Assembly (NCBI RefSeq): GCF_900141745.1
Contig: NZ_FSRM01000001.1
Span: 4,418,939-4,482,938, forward strand
Origin: Paraburkholderia phenazinium
Lineage (GTDB): Bacteria; Pseudomonadota; Gammaproteobacteria; Burkholderiales; Burkholderiaceae
Reading direction: 5' to 3'
Length of the DNA: 64,000 nt
In this document: piece after piece, positions 27,943 through 37,487 of the stretch
How the letters are laid out: each line of letters opens with the position of its first letter
Position numbering within the stretch: position 1 is the first letter of the stretch
Notes under the pieces: generated by a model
What the model saw: the letters and a program-made list of their open reading frames with translations, nothing else
Told to the model about the DNA's origin: nothing
Databases searched by the model: none
Made by a program: the position numbers and the translations under genes

Positions 27943-29904
27943 TTAGTCCTTCTTGACTTCCTTGAACTCGGCGTCGACCACGTCGTCTTCCGGCTGGCTT
28001 GCACCACCGGCCGAGGCACCACCCGGCGCTGCGCCCGCGGCACCGGCCGCTGCGCTTGCTGCACCTTGCTCGGCCTGCATGTCGGCGTACATCTTCTCAC
28101 CGAGCTTTTGCGAGGCCGTTGCCACGACTTCGATCTTGGCTTCGATCGCCGCCTTGTCGCTCGAGCCGCTCTTCAGCGTGTCTTCGAGGTCCTTCAGCGC
28201 TGCTTCGATCTTTTCCTTCTCAGCCGCTTCCAGCTTGTCGCCGTATTCGGTGAGCGCCTTCTTCGTGCTGTGGACCAGTGCGTCGCCCTGGTTGCGGGCA
28301 TCGGCCAGTTCGCGCAGCTTGTGATCTTCTTCCGCGTTTGCTTCGGCGTCCTTCACCATCTTTTCGATCTCGGCTTCAGATAGACCCGAGTTCGCCTTGA
28401 TGACGATGCGGTTTTCCTTGCCGGTCGCCTTGTCTTTCGCGCCGACGTGCAGAATACCGTTCGCGTCGATGTCGAAGCTCACTTCGATCTGCGGCACGCC
28501 GCGCGGTGCAGGCGGAATACCTTCGAGGTTGAACTCGCCCAGCAGCTTGTTGCCGGCTGCCATTTCGCGTTCGCCCTGGAACACCTTGATCGTGACGGCA
28601 CCCTGGTTGTCGTCGGCCGTCGAATACACCTGTGCGTGCTTCGTCGGGATCGTGGTGTTCTTGTTGATCATCTTCGTCATCACGCCGCCGAGCGTTTCGA
28701 TGCCGAGCGACAGCGGGGTCACGTCGAGCAGCAGAACGTCCTTACGGTCACCCGACAGAACCTGACCTTGAATCGCGGCGCCCACGGCCACGGCTTCGTC
28801 CGGGTTCACGTCACGGCGCGGTTCCTTGCCGAAGAACTCCTTAACCTTGTCCTGCACCTTCGGCATACGCGTCATACCGCCGACCAGAATCACGTCGTCG
28901 ATTTCGCCAACCTTCACGCCAGCGTCCTTGATAGCCAGACGGCACGGCTCGATGGTGCGTTCGATCAGTTCTTCCACCAGCGCTTCGAGCTTCGCACGCG
29001 TAATTTTCAGGTTCAAGTGCTTCGGACCCGACGCGTCTGCCGTGATGTACGGCAGGTTGATTTCGGTCTGCTGGCTCGACGACAGTTCGATCTTGGCCTT
29101 TTCAGCTGATTCCTTCAGGCGTTGCAGCGCGAGCACGTCCTTCGACAGGTCGACGCCTTGTTCCTTCTTGAACTCGCCAATGATGTAATCGATGATGCGC
29201 TGGTCGAAGTCTTCACCGCCGAGGAACGTATCGCCGTTCGTCGAGAGCACTTCGAACTGCTTCTCGCCGTCAACGTCGGCGATTTCGATGATCGAGACGT
29301 CGAACGTGCCGCCGCCCAGGTCATACACGGCGATCTTGCGGTCGCCCTTTTCGTTCTTGTCGAGGCCGAACGCGAGCGCAGCTGCGGTCGGTTCGTTGAT
29401 GATGCGCTTGACTTCCAGACCGGCGATGCGGCCCGCATCTTTGGTGGCCTGACGCTGGCTGTCGTTGAAGTACGCGGGAACCGTGATCACCGCTTCGGTG
29501 ACCGGCTCGCCGAGGTAGTCTTCAGCGGTCTTCTTCATCTTGCGCAGGACTTCAGCCGAGATTTGCGGCGGAGCCAGTTTCTGATCGCGCACTTCGACCC
29601 AGGCGTCACCGTTGTCGGCCTTGACGATCTTGTACGGCATCAGCGCGATGTCTTTCTGCACTTCTTTTTCTTCGAAGCGGCGGCCGATCAGGCGCTTGAC
29701 CGCGTACAGCGTGTTCCTCGGGTTCGTGACCGACTGACGCTTCGCAGGCGCGCCGACGAGAATCTCGCCGTCTTCCATGTAAGCGATGATCGACGGCGTG
29801 GTGCGCGCGCCTTCCGAGTTTTCGATCACCTTGACCGAATTGCCTTCCATGATCGCCACGCACGAGTTGGTCGTGCCGAGGTCGATGCCGATGATTTTGC
29901 CCAT
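27943..29904 (-). CDS. dnaK: Chaperone protein DnaK (Hsp70)
   Basis: A 653-residue Hsp70. The N-terminal ATPase has [34 protein letters not shown] and [14 protein letters not shown]. The substrate domain includes [19 protein letters not shown], and the C-terminal lid ends in an Ala/Gly-rich tail and EEVE-like acidic residues ([16 protein letters not shown]). The start [12 protein letters not shown] at 29904 has AGGAGA upstream. The longer frame to 29970 was rejected. It belongs to the grpE, thioredoxin-like, dnaK, dnaJ block. Confidence 0.99.
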   Translation of the reverse strand: MGKIIGIDLGTTNSCVAIMEGNSVKVIENSEGARTTPSIIAYMEDGEILVGAPAKRQSVTNPRNTLYAVKRLIGRRFEEKEVQKDIALMPYKIVKADNGDAWVEVRDQKLAPPQISAEVLRKMKKTAEDYLGEPVTEAVITVPAYFNDSQRQATKDAGRIAGLEVKRIINEPTAAALAFGLDKNEKGDRKIAVYDLGGGTFDVSIIEIADVDGEKQFEVLSTNGDTFLGGEDFDQRIIDYIIGEFKKEQGVDLSKDVLALQRLKESAEKAKIELSSSQQTEINLPYITADASGPKHLNLKITRAKLEALVEELIERTIEPCRLAIKDAGVKVGEIDDVILVGGMTRMPKVQDKVKEFFGKEPRRDVNPDEAVAVGAAIQGQVLSGDRKDVLLLDVTPLSLGIETLGGVMTKMINKNTTIPTKHAQVYSTADDNQGAVTIKVFQGEREMAAGNKLLGEFNLEGIPPAPRGVPQIEVSFDIDANGILHVGAKDKATGKENRIVIKANSGLSEAEIEKMVKDAEANAEEDHKLRELADARNQGDALVHSTKKALTEYGDKLEAAEKEKIEAALKDLEDTLKSGSSDKAAIEAKIEVVATASQKLGEKMYADMQAEQGAASAAAGAAGAAPGGASAGGASQPEDDVVDAEFKEVKKD

Positions 29905-29998
29905 TTTTACTAATCTCCTGACTTTGATCGCTGCGGTAGGTTGCCTTGTGCCCATCTGGCGGCAAGGCAACCCGCCTTCAATTCAAACCTGCACTCAA

Positions 29999-30025
29999 CA
30001 TAAGTGCGTCTGCATCGTTTTCAAG
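29999..30025 (-). promoter_or_regulatory. Candidate sigma-32 promoter upstream of dnaK
   Basis: On the minus strand, CTTGAA (30025-30020), 15 bp, then CTTATG (30004-29999), about 95 bp before the dnaK start. The -35 matches the heat-shock consensus exactly. The -10 is weaker. TTCAAG and CTTGAA lie back to back here, forming a small palindrome. Confidence 0.4.
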
Positions 30026-30119
30026 ACCTTGAATGCAATGCGGTCTTTAATTTTTTTCAATCGCCTGCGGCTTCGGGATTGGCGTTGCCGGGGATTTGCC
30101 CGACTTGTTGCCACCCCGG

Positions 30120-30545
30120 CTAACCGCCAGTACCGGCCACGCCATCCATCGCCTTTGAAACGGCCTTTGCGGCAGCCTTCCCCCGGGCGGCTGCCACCGC
30201 CGCCTCGAACTGCCCGAGGCCGTGCCAGCCAGTCGCCCGGCCAAGCCGCTTGCCACGATGAAAGAAGAACCACGTCGGCACGCCATGCAGCATGAAACGG
30301 CGGCCCAGCTCACGGTGCTCGTAGACGTTGCTGTGAAACCATCTAAGCCCGAGCGCGCGAATCGCGTCGGGCTGCGCCAGCATCGCCTTCTTCGCTATTT
30401 CGCAGTTGAAGCAGTCGAGTCCCCAGAAGAACACCACCGCCACCTCATCGCGAACCGCTTCGAGCGCGGCGTCGAACGACTCTGCGCTCAATTCCTGCAT
30501 CTCGAACACGGCAAAAGCCGTGGAATCGACGGGAAGGTTGGCCAT
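30120..30545 (-). CDS. Thioredoxin-fold protein with CFNC active site
   Basis: A 141-residue cytoplasmic protein with a thioredoxin-type core: VAVVFFWGLDCFNCEIAKKA holds a CxxC (Cys-Phe-Asn-Cys), and HGVPTWFFFHRGKRLGRATG supplies the cis-proline region after a strand. The C-terminal tail is Ala/Lys-rich. No signal peptide is visible. It lies between grpE (56 bp upstream) and dnaK on the same strand, so it is probably heat-inducible and could keep chaperone clients or partners reduced. The exact substrate is unknown. Confidence 0.85.
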   Translation of the reverse strand: MANLPVDSTAFAVFEMQELSAESFDAALEAVRDEVAVVFFWGLDCFNCEIAKKAMLAQPDAIRALGLRWFHSNVYEHRELGRRFMLHGVPTWFFFHRGKRLGRATGWHGLGQFEAAVAAARGKAAAKAVSKAMDGVAGTGG

Positions 30546-30601
30546 GATAGCGGGGATGCCTGCCCGGGAGCGCCTGAGCGATGCCTGAGGTCTACTTCGG
30601 C

Positions 30602-31180
30602 TTACTTCGGCTGGGCGACGGTAACGAGCGCCGGGCGCAGCACGCGGTCGGCGATCACGTAACCCTTTTGCAGCACGGAGACGATGGTGTTGGGCTCCTG
30701 CTCGGCCGGCACCATCGAAATAGCCTGGTGACGATGCGGGTCGAACTTCTCGCCTGCCGGAGGATTGATCGCCACGACGCGGCCTTTCTCAAGCGCACCG
30801 CTCAACTGGCGCAGCGTCAGCTCGACACCCTCACGAACCTTCTGCAGGTCGTCGGACGAGTGGGCGACGGCGGCCTCGAGGCTGTCGACTACAGGCAGCA
30901 GATGCTCGGCAAAGCTCTCGATCGCGAACTTGTGAGCCTTGGTGACATCTTCCTGCGCACGCCGGCGCACATTTTCGGTCTCGGCCTTGGCACGCAGAAA
31001 GCTCTCCTGCAACTCGGCGATTTTGGTCTGCGCTTCGGCCAACGCGGCTTCGGCGCCGGCCGGCGCAGCTTCAGCCGGGTTGACTTCCGGCTGAGCTGCG
31101 TTGGCCTCGGCAGCCTGGCGCGCGGCTTCTTCGGCGGGCGTGGGATTCTGGCTCGTCGGATTCTCTTGCGTGTTTTCCAT
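30602..31180 (-). CDS. grpE: Nucleotide exchange factor GrpE
   Basis: A 192-residue co-chaperone that releases ADP from DnaK. The N-terminal 45 residues are Ala/Glu/Pro-rich and disordered. A long dimerising helix follows ([19 protein letters not shown]), then the beta domain with [15 protein letters not shown] and [20 protein letters not shown], the GrpE signature. ATG 31180 (MENTQENPT) is used. The upstream frame extension to 31267 has no support. A heat-shock-type promoter lies about 110 bp upstream. Confidence 0.97.
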   Translation of the reverse strand: MENTQENPTSQNPTPAEEAARQAAEANAAQPEVNPAEAAPAGAEAALAEAQTKIAELQESFLRAKAETENVRRRAQEDVTKAHKFAIESFAEHLLPVVDSLEAAVAHSSDDLQKVREGVELTLRQLSGALEKGRVVAINPPAGEKFDPHRHQAISMVPAEQEPNTIVSVLQKGYVIADRVLRPALVTVAQPK

Positions 31181-31290
31181 GTCGCTGAAAGTCGTAAAAA
31201 AGTTAAAGCCAAGGGCGGCCGCGTGGTGCTCTGAAAGGCCCGCTTGAGCGTTGCAGAAACGCCACACAAACCACCGCTCATCGCCTACTG

Positions 31291-31318
31291 AGTTTGGGTC
31301 TCAAAGCACGATTTCAAG
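31291..31318 (-). promoter_or_regulatory. Candidate sigma-32 promoter upstream of grpE
   Basis: On the minus strand, CTTGAA (31318-31313), 14 bp, then CCCAAACT (31298-31291). This matches the CTTGAA-N13-15-CCCCATnT heat-shock consensus at nearly every informative base. It lies 111 bp before the grpE start. The remaining sequence between 31181 and 31519 holds a minor CCGCA-ACAG-TGCGG hairpin at 31341-31354 and no other gene. Confidence 0.6.
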
Positions 31319-31519
31319 CGGTCAAAAGGAACTTTTCGCACCGCAACAGTGCGGCAGAAATGCCTCGTTACAACCATTAATCAGATAGAGATTGAGCGGC
31401 CTCGTGGACTGACCTAAACTTCAGCTGTCCACCCGGGAAGGCACGTTTACCCTAACCTGGTATATACCACTTCACTTAACTCATCGCGCGTTCGTCCAGC
31501 ATCATTTCGGGGGAGTACC

Positions 31520-31681
31520 GTGAAACTGACCTTCGCAATATCCGTGGTCGCCTTGGTGCTCGTAGCGGGAACCACGACCATCTGCATGTCCGGGGCCGTC
31601 AACGACAGCACGACCGAATATGGCGGCGTGCACGCGACGATGGAACAACTGTTCAATCCCCACCTGAAAGTTTGTCGATAG
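31520..31681 (+). CDS. Small exported or membrane-anchored peptide, 53 residues, unknown function
   Basis: GTG start with a strong ribosome-binding site (CGGGGGAGTACCGTG). The N-terminus MKLTFAISVVALVLVAGTTT is a typical signal peptide or anchor: one Lys, then a hydrophobic core. Cleavage could fall near SGA, leaving a mature part of about 28 residues ending in KVCR. The two cysteines (residues 22 and 52) could pair. The frame's 3' end overlaps the end of the convergent hslR by 29 bp. A 12-bp palindrome TGGTATATACCA (31458-31469) lies upstream. No family is recognised. Confidence 0.6.
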   Translation: MKLTFAISVVALVLVAGTTTICMSGAVNDSTTEYGGVHATMEQLFNPHLKVCR

Positions 31682-32060
31682 TGCGCCGGTCGCGCTTGGT
31701 CGGACGCCCGTGCAAAGCGGCGGCCGGCTCGCGATACGTTTTACGCCGCTCCTGCTCCACCTGCCGCTTCACCTTGCTTTCCTCGGTTTCCGCATAAAGC
31801 GTCTGCGCCACACTCGCCGGGCCGCGCACGTCGCACACACCCAGTACTTCCACCTGCCATACGATGCGTTCGATCTCGATTTCGACGAGATCGCCGACCC
31901 GCACCTCCTTGGCCGGCTTGACTGCAGCACCGCCAATCCTTACGTGAGCTTTGTCAACGGCATCCGCTGCCAGCGAGCGTGTCTTGAAGAAACGCGCTGC
32001 CCATAACCACTTGTCGATGCGCAGGCGCGCGCCGGGTTCGGTCGAAATCCTGTAGTTCAT
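31653..32060 (-). CDS. hslR: Heat shock protein 15 (S4-domain RNA-binding protein)
   Basis: A 135-residue protein whose first half is an S4 RNA-binding domain (RIDKWLWAARFFKTRSLAAD, then VRIGGAAVKPAKEVRVGDLV). The second half is basic and helical. Hsp15 binds stalled 50S subunits carrying nascent chains and helps recycle them after heat shock. It lies 81 bp downstream of hemH on the minus strand, among other heat-shock genes. The C-terminus (RPTKRDRRTIDKLSGGD) is a common feature of the family. Confidence 0.92.
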   Translation of the reverse strand: MNYRISTEPGARLRIDKWLWAARFFKTRSLAADAVDKAHVRIGGAAVKPAKEVRVGDLVEIEIERIVWQVEVLGVCDVRGPASVAQTLYAETEESKVKRQVEQERRKTYREPAAALHGRPTKRDRRTIDKLSGGD

Positions 32061-32141
32061 CAGCTAGTCTGGCGCCCTATGTACGAAGCGGCGTCGCAAG
32101 TTGCGCATCAAGCGCGTTGAAAACGATTCCGTCAACCAGTC

Positions 32142-33212
32142 TCACGCCGGCACCGTACCTTGCGCGGAGGCCACCTGCACCGGCCAGCCCTGCAGGTTCT
32201 GGGCGACGATCTCCCCCAGCGCCGCAATCCACGCCTGCGAGGCGTTCAGGCAAGGAATGCGGTAAAACTCCTTGCCGCCCGCATGGACGAACTCGTCGCG
32301 GACTTCCATGCCGATTTCCTCAATAGTTTCCAGGCAATCGGCAGTAAAGCCCGGACAAAACACATCCGCGCGGCGCACCCCCGCCGCGCCCAGCTCCTTG
32401 AGCGTCGGCGCGGTATAGGGCTGCAACCACTCAGCCTTGCCGAAACGCGACTGGAACGTGACGCGGCACTCCACCGTTGTCAGCCCGAGCGCCTGCATCA
32501 ACAGTGCCCCCGTTTGCTGGCACTGGTCGTGATACGGGTCACCGAGATCGAGCGTACGTTTGGGAACGCCATGGAAGCTCAGCACCAGCTTGTCGCCGGC
32601 CGCGAAATCCGGGCGTCCATGGGCATGCCAGTACTGGTGTACCTGCGCCGCCAGCGCCGCGATATACGCCGGATGATCGGCATATTGGCGGATGGTGCGG
32701 ATTTCCAGCTGGTTGCGCATGCGTTTGAGCGCCGAGAATGCAGCGTCGAATGCCGTAGCCGTAGTCGACGACGAGTATTGCGGATACATCGGCACCAGCA
32801 GGACGCGCTCGGCACCCGCCAGCTTGAGCTGATTCAGCATGTCCGGGATGCCTGGCATGCCGTAGCGCATGGCGTAGTCGACGATCGCCGTGTAGCCGTT
32901 CAACTGCAGCAGATGCCGCAGACCTTCCACCTGCTTCTCCGTGAACACGCGTAACGGCGAGCCTTCCGGTGTCCATACCGCAGCATATTTCTTGGCCGAC
33001 GAGCGCCCGCGAACCGGCAGGATCAGGAGCCGCAAGATCACCTGCCAGAGGACCGCGGGAATCTCCACGACACGTGGGTCGGACAGAAACTGCGCGAGGT
33101 AGCGCCGCACGGCCCGTGGCGTCGGTGCGTCGGGCGTGCCCAGATTGATCAGCAAAACCGCAACACGATGAGATGTGGCGGGTTGCGATGGCCGCTCGAG
33201 ATCGAAACGCAT
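32142..33212 (-). CDS. hemH: Ferrochelatase
   Basis: A 356-residue enzyme inserting Fe2+ into protoporphyrin IX, the last step of haem synthesis. Signatures are [62 protein letters not shown] with the metal-binding His, and [17 protein letters not shown] with the catalytic Glu. ATG 33212 ([10 protein letters not shown]) was chosen. TTG 33218 would add two residues. Position between hrcA and hslR ties haem supply to a stress-gene neighbourhood, though a 212-bp gap after hrcA may separate the transcripts. Confidence 0.97.
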   Translation of the reverse strand: MRFDLERPSQPATSHRVAVLLINLGTPDAPTPRAVRRYLAQFLSDPRVVEIPAVLWQVILRLLILPVRGRSSAKKYAAVWTPEGSPLRVFTEKQVEGLRHLLQLNGYTAIVDYAMRYGMPGIPDMLNQLKLAGAERVLLVPMYPQYSSSTTATAFDAAFSALKRMRNQLEIRTIRQYADHPAYIAALAAQVHQYWHAHGRPDFAAGDKLVLSFHGVPKRTLDLGDPYHDQCQQTGALLMQALGLTTVECRVTFQSRFGKAEWLQPYTAPTLKELGAAGVRRADVFCPGFTADCLETIEEIGMEVRDEFVHAGGKEFYRIPCLNASQAWIAALGEIVAQNLQGWPVQVASAQGTVPA

Positions 33213-33424
33213 AGGCAACAGGGCTAGCCGCGTACAGCGGGAAATCGGTTCAGGTGAGAGTCATTATAGCGGGGCGGTCCGCAGCCGATACCTGGCCATT
33301 CGGCCGATTGGCAAGCCGCGCGCCGCATCGCATCATTTGCAGCATGCAATTCGGGCTCCTGCCCGACGGAGATGCGGGCAATGGCAAGGCAATGAAACGT
33401 GCCGCGGTACCGGGGCGCAGACGC

Positions 33425-34444
33425 TTATTGTTGGCTGAGCGTCAGCGAGAGCAGGCGCGCGGTGATGTCGACAATCGGAATCACACGGTTGTAGGCCATG
33501 CGCGTCGGCCCGATCACGCCGAGCGTACCGACGATCTTGCCGTTCACTTCATACGGCGCGGTCACGACGCTCATTTCCTCGATCGGCACGAGATTCGACT
33601 CGCCGCCAATGAAGATTTGCACGCCCTGGGCGTGACTCGATACGTCGAGCAACTGAAGGAGGCTGGTCTTTTGGTCGAATACATCAAACAGCTTGCGCAG
33701 CCGCGCCATGTCCGAAGACAGGTCGGCCACTTCGAGCAGATTGCGCTCGCCGGAGATCAGCACGGTCTCGCCGGCGTCAGCTTCATCTGTGCTGGCCTTG
33801 ACGGCGGCGTGCATCAGCGTGGTCATGTCGCCGCGCAGCTCGTCGATCTCTTCGCGCAGGCGCCGGCGCACTTCGTCGAAGGAAAGGCCGGCAAAGTGCG
33901 CATTGATGTAATTGGACGCTTCCACCAGTTGCGACGGCGAAAAATCGCGTTGCGTCGCCATGATGCGGTTCTGTACGTCGCCTTCGGGCGTGACGATGAT
34001 GAGCAGGATGCGCTTGTCGGACAGGCGCATGAACTCGATCTGCTTGAAGACGTGACTGCGCCTCGGGGTCAGCACCACGCCGGCAAACTGCGACAGGCTG
34101 GACAGCACGCTCGCCGCCGCTGCAACGATCTTCTGCGGCTCGCCCGCCTGCAGCGTGGTCTTGACGGTACGGGTGACCGCTTCCTCGTCCGCCGCGGACT
34201 CGACTGTGAGCATCGTGTCGACAAACAGACGATAGCCGCGCGGCGTTGGAATGCGGCCCGCCGAGGTGTGCGGGCTGATGACAAGCCCCGCCTCTTCCAG
34301 ATCGGACATCACGTTGCGGATCGTCGCCGGGCTCAGCTCCAGACCGGAGTAGCGGGACAACGTGCGCGAGCCGACCGGTTGACCTTCAGCGATATATCGC
34401 TCGATCAACGTTTTGAGGAGGGTTTGTGCGCGGGGATCTAGCAT
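33425..34444 (-). CDS. hrcA: Heat-inducible transcription repressor HrcA
   Basis: A 339-residue repressor of CIRCE-controlled chaperone genes. The N-terminal winged helix reads [20 protein letters not shown] with [20 protein letters not shown], then [20 protein letters not shown]. The GAF-like centre and C-terminal dimer domain ([20 protein letters not shown]) match the family. ATG 34444 is used. The longer frame to 34594 crosses the promoter. Its own upstream region carries a half-perfect CIRCE-like element at 34462-34488. Confidence 0.96.
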   Translation of the reverse strand: MLDPRAQTLLKTLIERYIAEGQPVGSRTLSRYSGLELSPATIRNVMSDLEEAGLVISPHTSAGRIPTPRGYRLFVDTMLTVESAADEEAVTRTVKTTLQAGEPQKIVAAAASVLSSLSQFAGVVLTPRRSHVFKQIEFMRLSDKRILLIIVTPEGDVQNRIMATQRDFSPSQLVEASNYINAHFAGLSFDEVRRRLREEIDELRGDMTTLMHAAVKASTDEADAGETVLISGERNLLEVADLSSDMARLRKLFDVFDQKTSLLQLLDVSSHAQGVQIFIGGESNLVPIEEMSVVTAPYEVNGKIVGTLGVIGPTRMAYNRVIPIVDITARLLSLTLSQQ

Positions 34445-34461
34445 GACGGAAAAGTTTAGCT

Positions 34462-34488
34462 TAATGACGCGACGACCGCGAGCGCTAA
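34462..34488 (-). promoter_or_regulatory. Degenerate CIRCE-like element upstream of hrcA
   Basis: On the minus strand, TTAGCGCTC, 9 bp, GCGTCATTA. The consensus is TTAGCACTC-N9-GAGTGCTAA. The first half matches 8 of 9 bases and the second 5 of 9. It starts about 18 bp before the hrcA start codon. Confidence 0.35.
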
Positions 34489-34752
34489 CAATAACAGCGT
34501 TCACGCCTTCGTTGGCGAGGCATGGGCTGCATGTGCCGGTTTGCCCGCACAACCCCTGGCGCGAACCCGCACCTGCGGGTTCGACGCAACGCATACCATC
34601 CCGCTGTCACGAGGAGTTCATCATTCTGCCGATAATCCTGCGCAGGCCGGCCGGCACGGGCCTGCAGCCCGACAGGCGCGCCCGCGTGGCGCCGGCCACC
34701 CATGTGGCCGCGGACGGTTCTTTTCAGCCCTCACCTATGGTGTAATGCCGGC
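34489..34752. promoter_or_regulatory. hrcA-nadK divergent intergenic region
   Basis: About 300 bp (with the CIRCE-like site) separate the two start codons. It contains a 10-bp perfect inverted repeat with a 2-nt loop (CGAACCCGCA at 34562-34571, TGCGGGTTCG at 34574-34583). Just before nadK, TGTAAT (34741-34746) ends 6 bp before the ATG and could be a -10 element. No gene is supported here. Confidence 0.45.
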
Positions 34753-35655
34753 ATGCAAGTTACCAGTCAGTTCAAGACCGTCGCGCTCGTCGGGCGCAAC
34801 AACACGCCAGGCATTGGCGAGCCGCTGACCGCGCTCGCCGCGTGCATCGCCAGGCGCGGCTTCGACGTGGTGTTCGAAGCGGACACCGCTGCGGAGATCG
34901 GCATTACCGACTACCCCGCCCTGCGCCCCGCGGAAATCGGCGCCCGCGCCGACGTGGCCGTGGTGCTGGGCGGCGACGGCACGATGCTCGGCATCGGCCG
35001 CCAGCTTGCGCCGTACCGCACGCCGCTGATCGGCATCAACCATGGGCGGGTCGGCTTCATCACCGACATCCCGATTTCAGCCATGCAGGAACTCGTGCCG
35101 CAGATGCTGAGCGGCAATTTCGAGCGCGAGGAACGCATGTTGCTGGAAGCGCGCATCATGCGCGGCGGCAGCCCCATCTACCACGCGCTGGCCTTCAACG
35201 ACGTGGTGGTCAACCGCAGCGGTTTCTCGGGAATGGCGGAGCTGCACGTGGCCGTGGATGGCCGCTTCATGTACAACCAGCGCTCGGACGGACTGATCGT
35301 CGCCACGCCGACTGGATCGACCGCCTACGCGTTGTCGTCAGCCGGGCCAATCCTGCATCCACAGTTGCAAGGCATCGTGCTGGTGCCGATTGCGCCGCAC
35401 GCATTGTCGAATCGCCCCATCGTGCTGCCGGACGACTCAAAGGTCAGCATCCAGATCGTCTCCGGCCGCGACGTCAACGTCAACTTCGACATGCAGTCGT
35501 TTACCGCGCTCGAACACAACGACAAGATCGAAGTGCGCCGCTCACGCCATACCGTGCCGCTCCTGCACCCGGTCGGCTACAGCCATTACGCGACGTTGCG
35601 CAAGAAGCTGCACTGGAATGAATACCCGTCGCACGAAGACGACATCAAGCCCTGA
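34753..35655 (+). CDS. nadK: NAD kinase
   Basis: A 300-residue ATP-NAD kinase that makes NADP. The GGDGT active-site motif is in [16 protein letters not shown], followed by [16 protein letters not shown], the NE/D-type [19 protein letters not shown] and [19 protein letters not shown]. The start at 34753 ([12 protein letters not shown]) is standard and has no clear ribosome-binding site. The divergent hrcA-nadK-recN arrangement is conserved, with grpE in this place in E. coli. Short CCTGA/GAATCC repeats occur just after the stop. Confidence 0.97.
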   Translation: MQVTSQFKTVALVGRNNTPGIGEPLTALAACIARRGFDVVFEADTAAEIGITDYPALRPAEIGARADVAVVLGGDGTMLGIGRQLAPYRTPLIGINHGRVGFITDIPISAMQELVPQMLSGNFEREERMLLEARIMRGGSPIYHALAFNDVVVNRSGFSGMAELHVAVDGRFMYNQRSDGLIVATPTGSTAYALSSAGPILHPQLQGIVLVPIAPHALSNRPIVLPDDSKVSIQIVSGRDVNVNFDMQSFTALEHNDKIEVRRSRHTVPLLHPVGYSHYATLRKKLHWNEYPSHEDDIKP

Positions 35656-35756
35656 ACCGATCCCGAATCCTGAATCCTGAACGAACACTGCGCCGATCCT
35701 GAGCTAACCCTGAGCACCTGGCCGCAGCCGGTAACCCAAGCTACCAGACGACCTCC

Positions 35757-37454
35757 ATGCTTCGCCACCTCTCGATACGCGACTTCGTCATCGTCGCCGC
35801 GCTCGACCTTGAATTCGACAGCGGCTTCACGGTTTTCTCGGGCGAAACAGGCGCCGGCAAATCGATCCTGATCGACGCCCTGGCACTCGCGCTTGGCGCC
35901 CGCGCCGATGCAAGCGTCGTGCGCACCGGCGAGGCCCGCGCGGATATCACCGCGGAATTCGAAACGCACGCTCAGGTGGATCAGTGGCTCGACGAGCAGG
36001 CGTTAGGCTCGGCGAGCGGCACGAATAGTACGCACGGTGCAAACGGCGCCGGTTCGCACGACGAGACCGTCATGCTGCGGCGTGTGGTGGATGCGAACGG
36101 CCGCTCGCGTGCCTTCATCAACGGCACTGCGGCGACGCTCGCGCAACTGCGCGAGGTCGGCGAAATGCTGGTCGACATTCACGGACAGCACGCCCACCAG
36201 TTACTGATGCGCCCGGATGCGCAGCGTGAGCTATTCGATACGCACGCAGGATTGGTCGACAAGGCTGCCGCGGTGAGCCGCGCCTGGCGCGCCTGGCGCG
36301 ACCGGGCGCAAGCGGTCGAAACAGCCAAAACGCGCGATCGCGAACTGCAACTCGAACGAGAGCGGCTCGCGTGGCAACTGGCCGAACTCGACAAGCTCGC
36401 CCCGCAGCCGGGTGAATGGGAAGAGGTCAACGCAGAACACAACCGTCTGTCGCATTCGGCCAACCTGATCGAAGGCGTGCAGGGAGCGCTCAACGCCCTC
36501 TCCGAGTCGGACGAGGCGATGATCACGCATCTGGCATCGATCGTCTCGAAGCTGCGCGACCTGGCGGAAATCGATCCAGCGTTAAACGATGCGCTCGCTG
36601 CGCTCGAGCCTGCTGAAATCCAGTTGCAGGAAGCTGCCTATTCGCTGAGCCACTACGCGCAAAGGCTCGAACTGGACCCCGACCGGCTCGCCCAGATCGA
36701 AAGACGTGTCGACGCCTTGCATTCGGCCGCGCGCAAATTCCGTCTGCAGCCGCAGACGCTGCCGGAGGAACACGCCGCGCGTCGCGCGCAACTGGCCGCA
36801 CTGGACGCCGCCGCGGATCTGGACAGCCTGCACGCTGCCGAGGCCAAAGCAAAGGAAGCCTATCTGGCCGATGCCAAACAGCTGTCCAAAGCACGTGCCA
36901 AGGCCGCCAAGGCGCTCGGCTCGGCGGTCACCACGGGCATGCAGGAACTGTCGATGAAAGGCGGCAGTTTCGAGGTCGCACTCGTCGCGCTGCCGGAAGG
37001 CGGAGCGCATGGCCTCGAACAGGTGGAATTCCGCGTTGCCGGGCACGCCGGCGTGCCGCTCCGGCCGCTCGCCAAGGTCGCTTCAGGCGGCGAGCTGGCG
37101 CGGATCAGCCTCGCGCTCGCTGTGATCGCGAGCGCCGCCAGCCCGACCCCCACCCTGATCTTCGACGAAGTGGATACCGGTATTGGCGGTGGCGTCGCCG
37201 AAGTAGTCGGGCGTCTGCTGCATCAACTCGGTCGCGCTCGCCAGGTGCTGTGCGTCACGCACTTGCCGCAAGTGGCAGCGCGCGGCGACCATCATTTCCA
37301 GGTGGCCAAGGCATCGGACAAGAAAGGCGGTACGGTCAGCAGCGTCACGTCGCTGGACAAGGCCAGCCGGATCGAGGAAGTGGCACGCATGCTCGGCGGC
37401 CTGGAGATCACCGCCACCACCCGCAAGCACGCGAAGGAAATGCTCGCGGCGTAG
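35757..37454 (+). CDS. recN: DNA repair protein RecN
   Basis: A 565-residue SMC-like ATPase for double-strand-break repair. Walker A is FSGETGAGKSILIDALALAL, the ABC signature VASGGELARISLALAVIAS, and Walker B TLIFDEVDTGIGGG. The middle (about residues 180-380) is two coiled-coil arms. A short insertion around residues 83-100 (SASGTNSTHGANGAGSHD) is low-complexity and probably a loop. It is convergent with glnE, with 33 bp between stops. Confidence 0.96.
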   Translation: MLRHLSIRDFVIVAALDLEFDSGFTVFSGETGAGKSILIDALALALGARADASVVRTGEARADITAEFETHAQVDQWLDEQALGSASGTNSTHGANGAGSHDETVMLRRVVDANGRSRAFINGTAATLAQLREVGEMLVDIHGQHAHQLLMRPDAQRELFDTHAGLVDKAAAVSRAWRAWRDRAQAVETAKTRDRELQLERERLAWQLAELDKLAPQPGEWEEVNAEHNRLSHSANLIEGVQGALNALSESDEAMITHLASIVSKLRDLAEIDPALNDALAALEPAEIQLQEAAYSLSHYAQRLELDPDRLAQIERRVDALHSAARKFRLQPQTLPEEHAARRAQLAALDAAADLDSLHAAEAKAKEAYLADAKQLSKARAKAAKALGSAVTTGMQELSMKGGSFEVALVALPEGGAHGLEQVEFRVAGHAGVPLRPLAKVASGGELARISLALAVIASAASPTPTLIFDEVDTGIGGGVAEVVGRLLHQLGRARQVLCVTHLPQVAARGDHHFQVAKASDKKGGTVSSVTSLDKASRIEEVARMLGGLEITATTRKHAKEMLAA

Positions 37455-37487
37455 ACGGCAGTTACGACAGCGCCCCCCGCCCTCGCC

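Noticed and set aside
35650..35720. Short repeated CCTGA/GAATCC units between nadK and recN
   Set aside because: Only a few irregular copies over about 70 bp; likely chance or minor slippage, not a defined repeat family.
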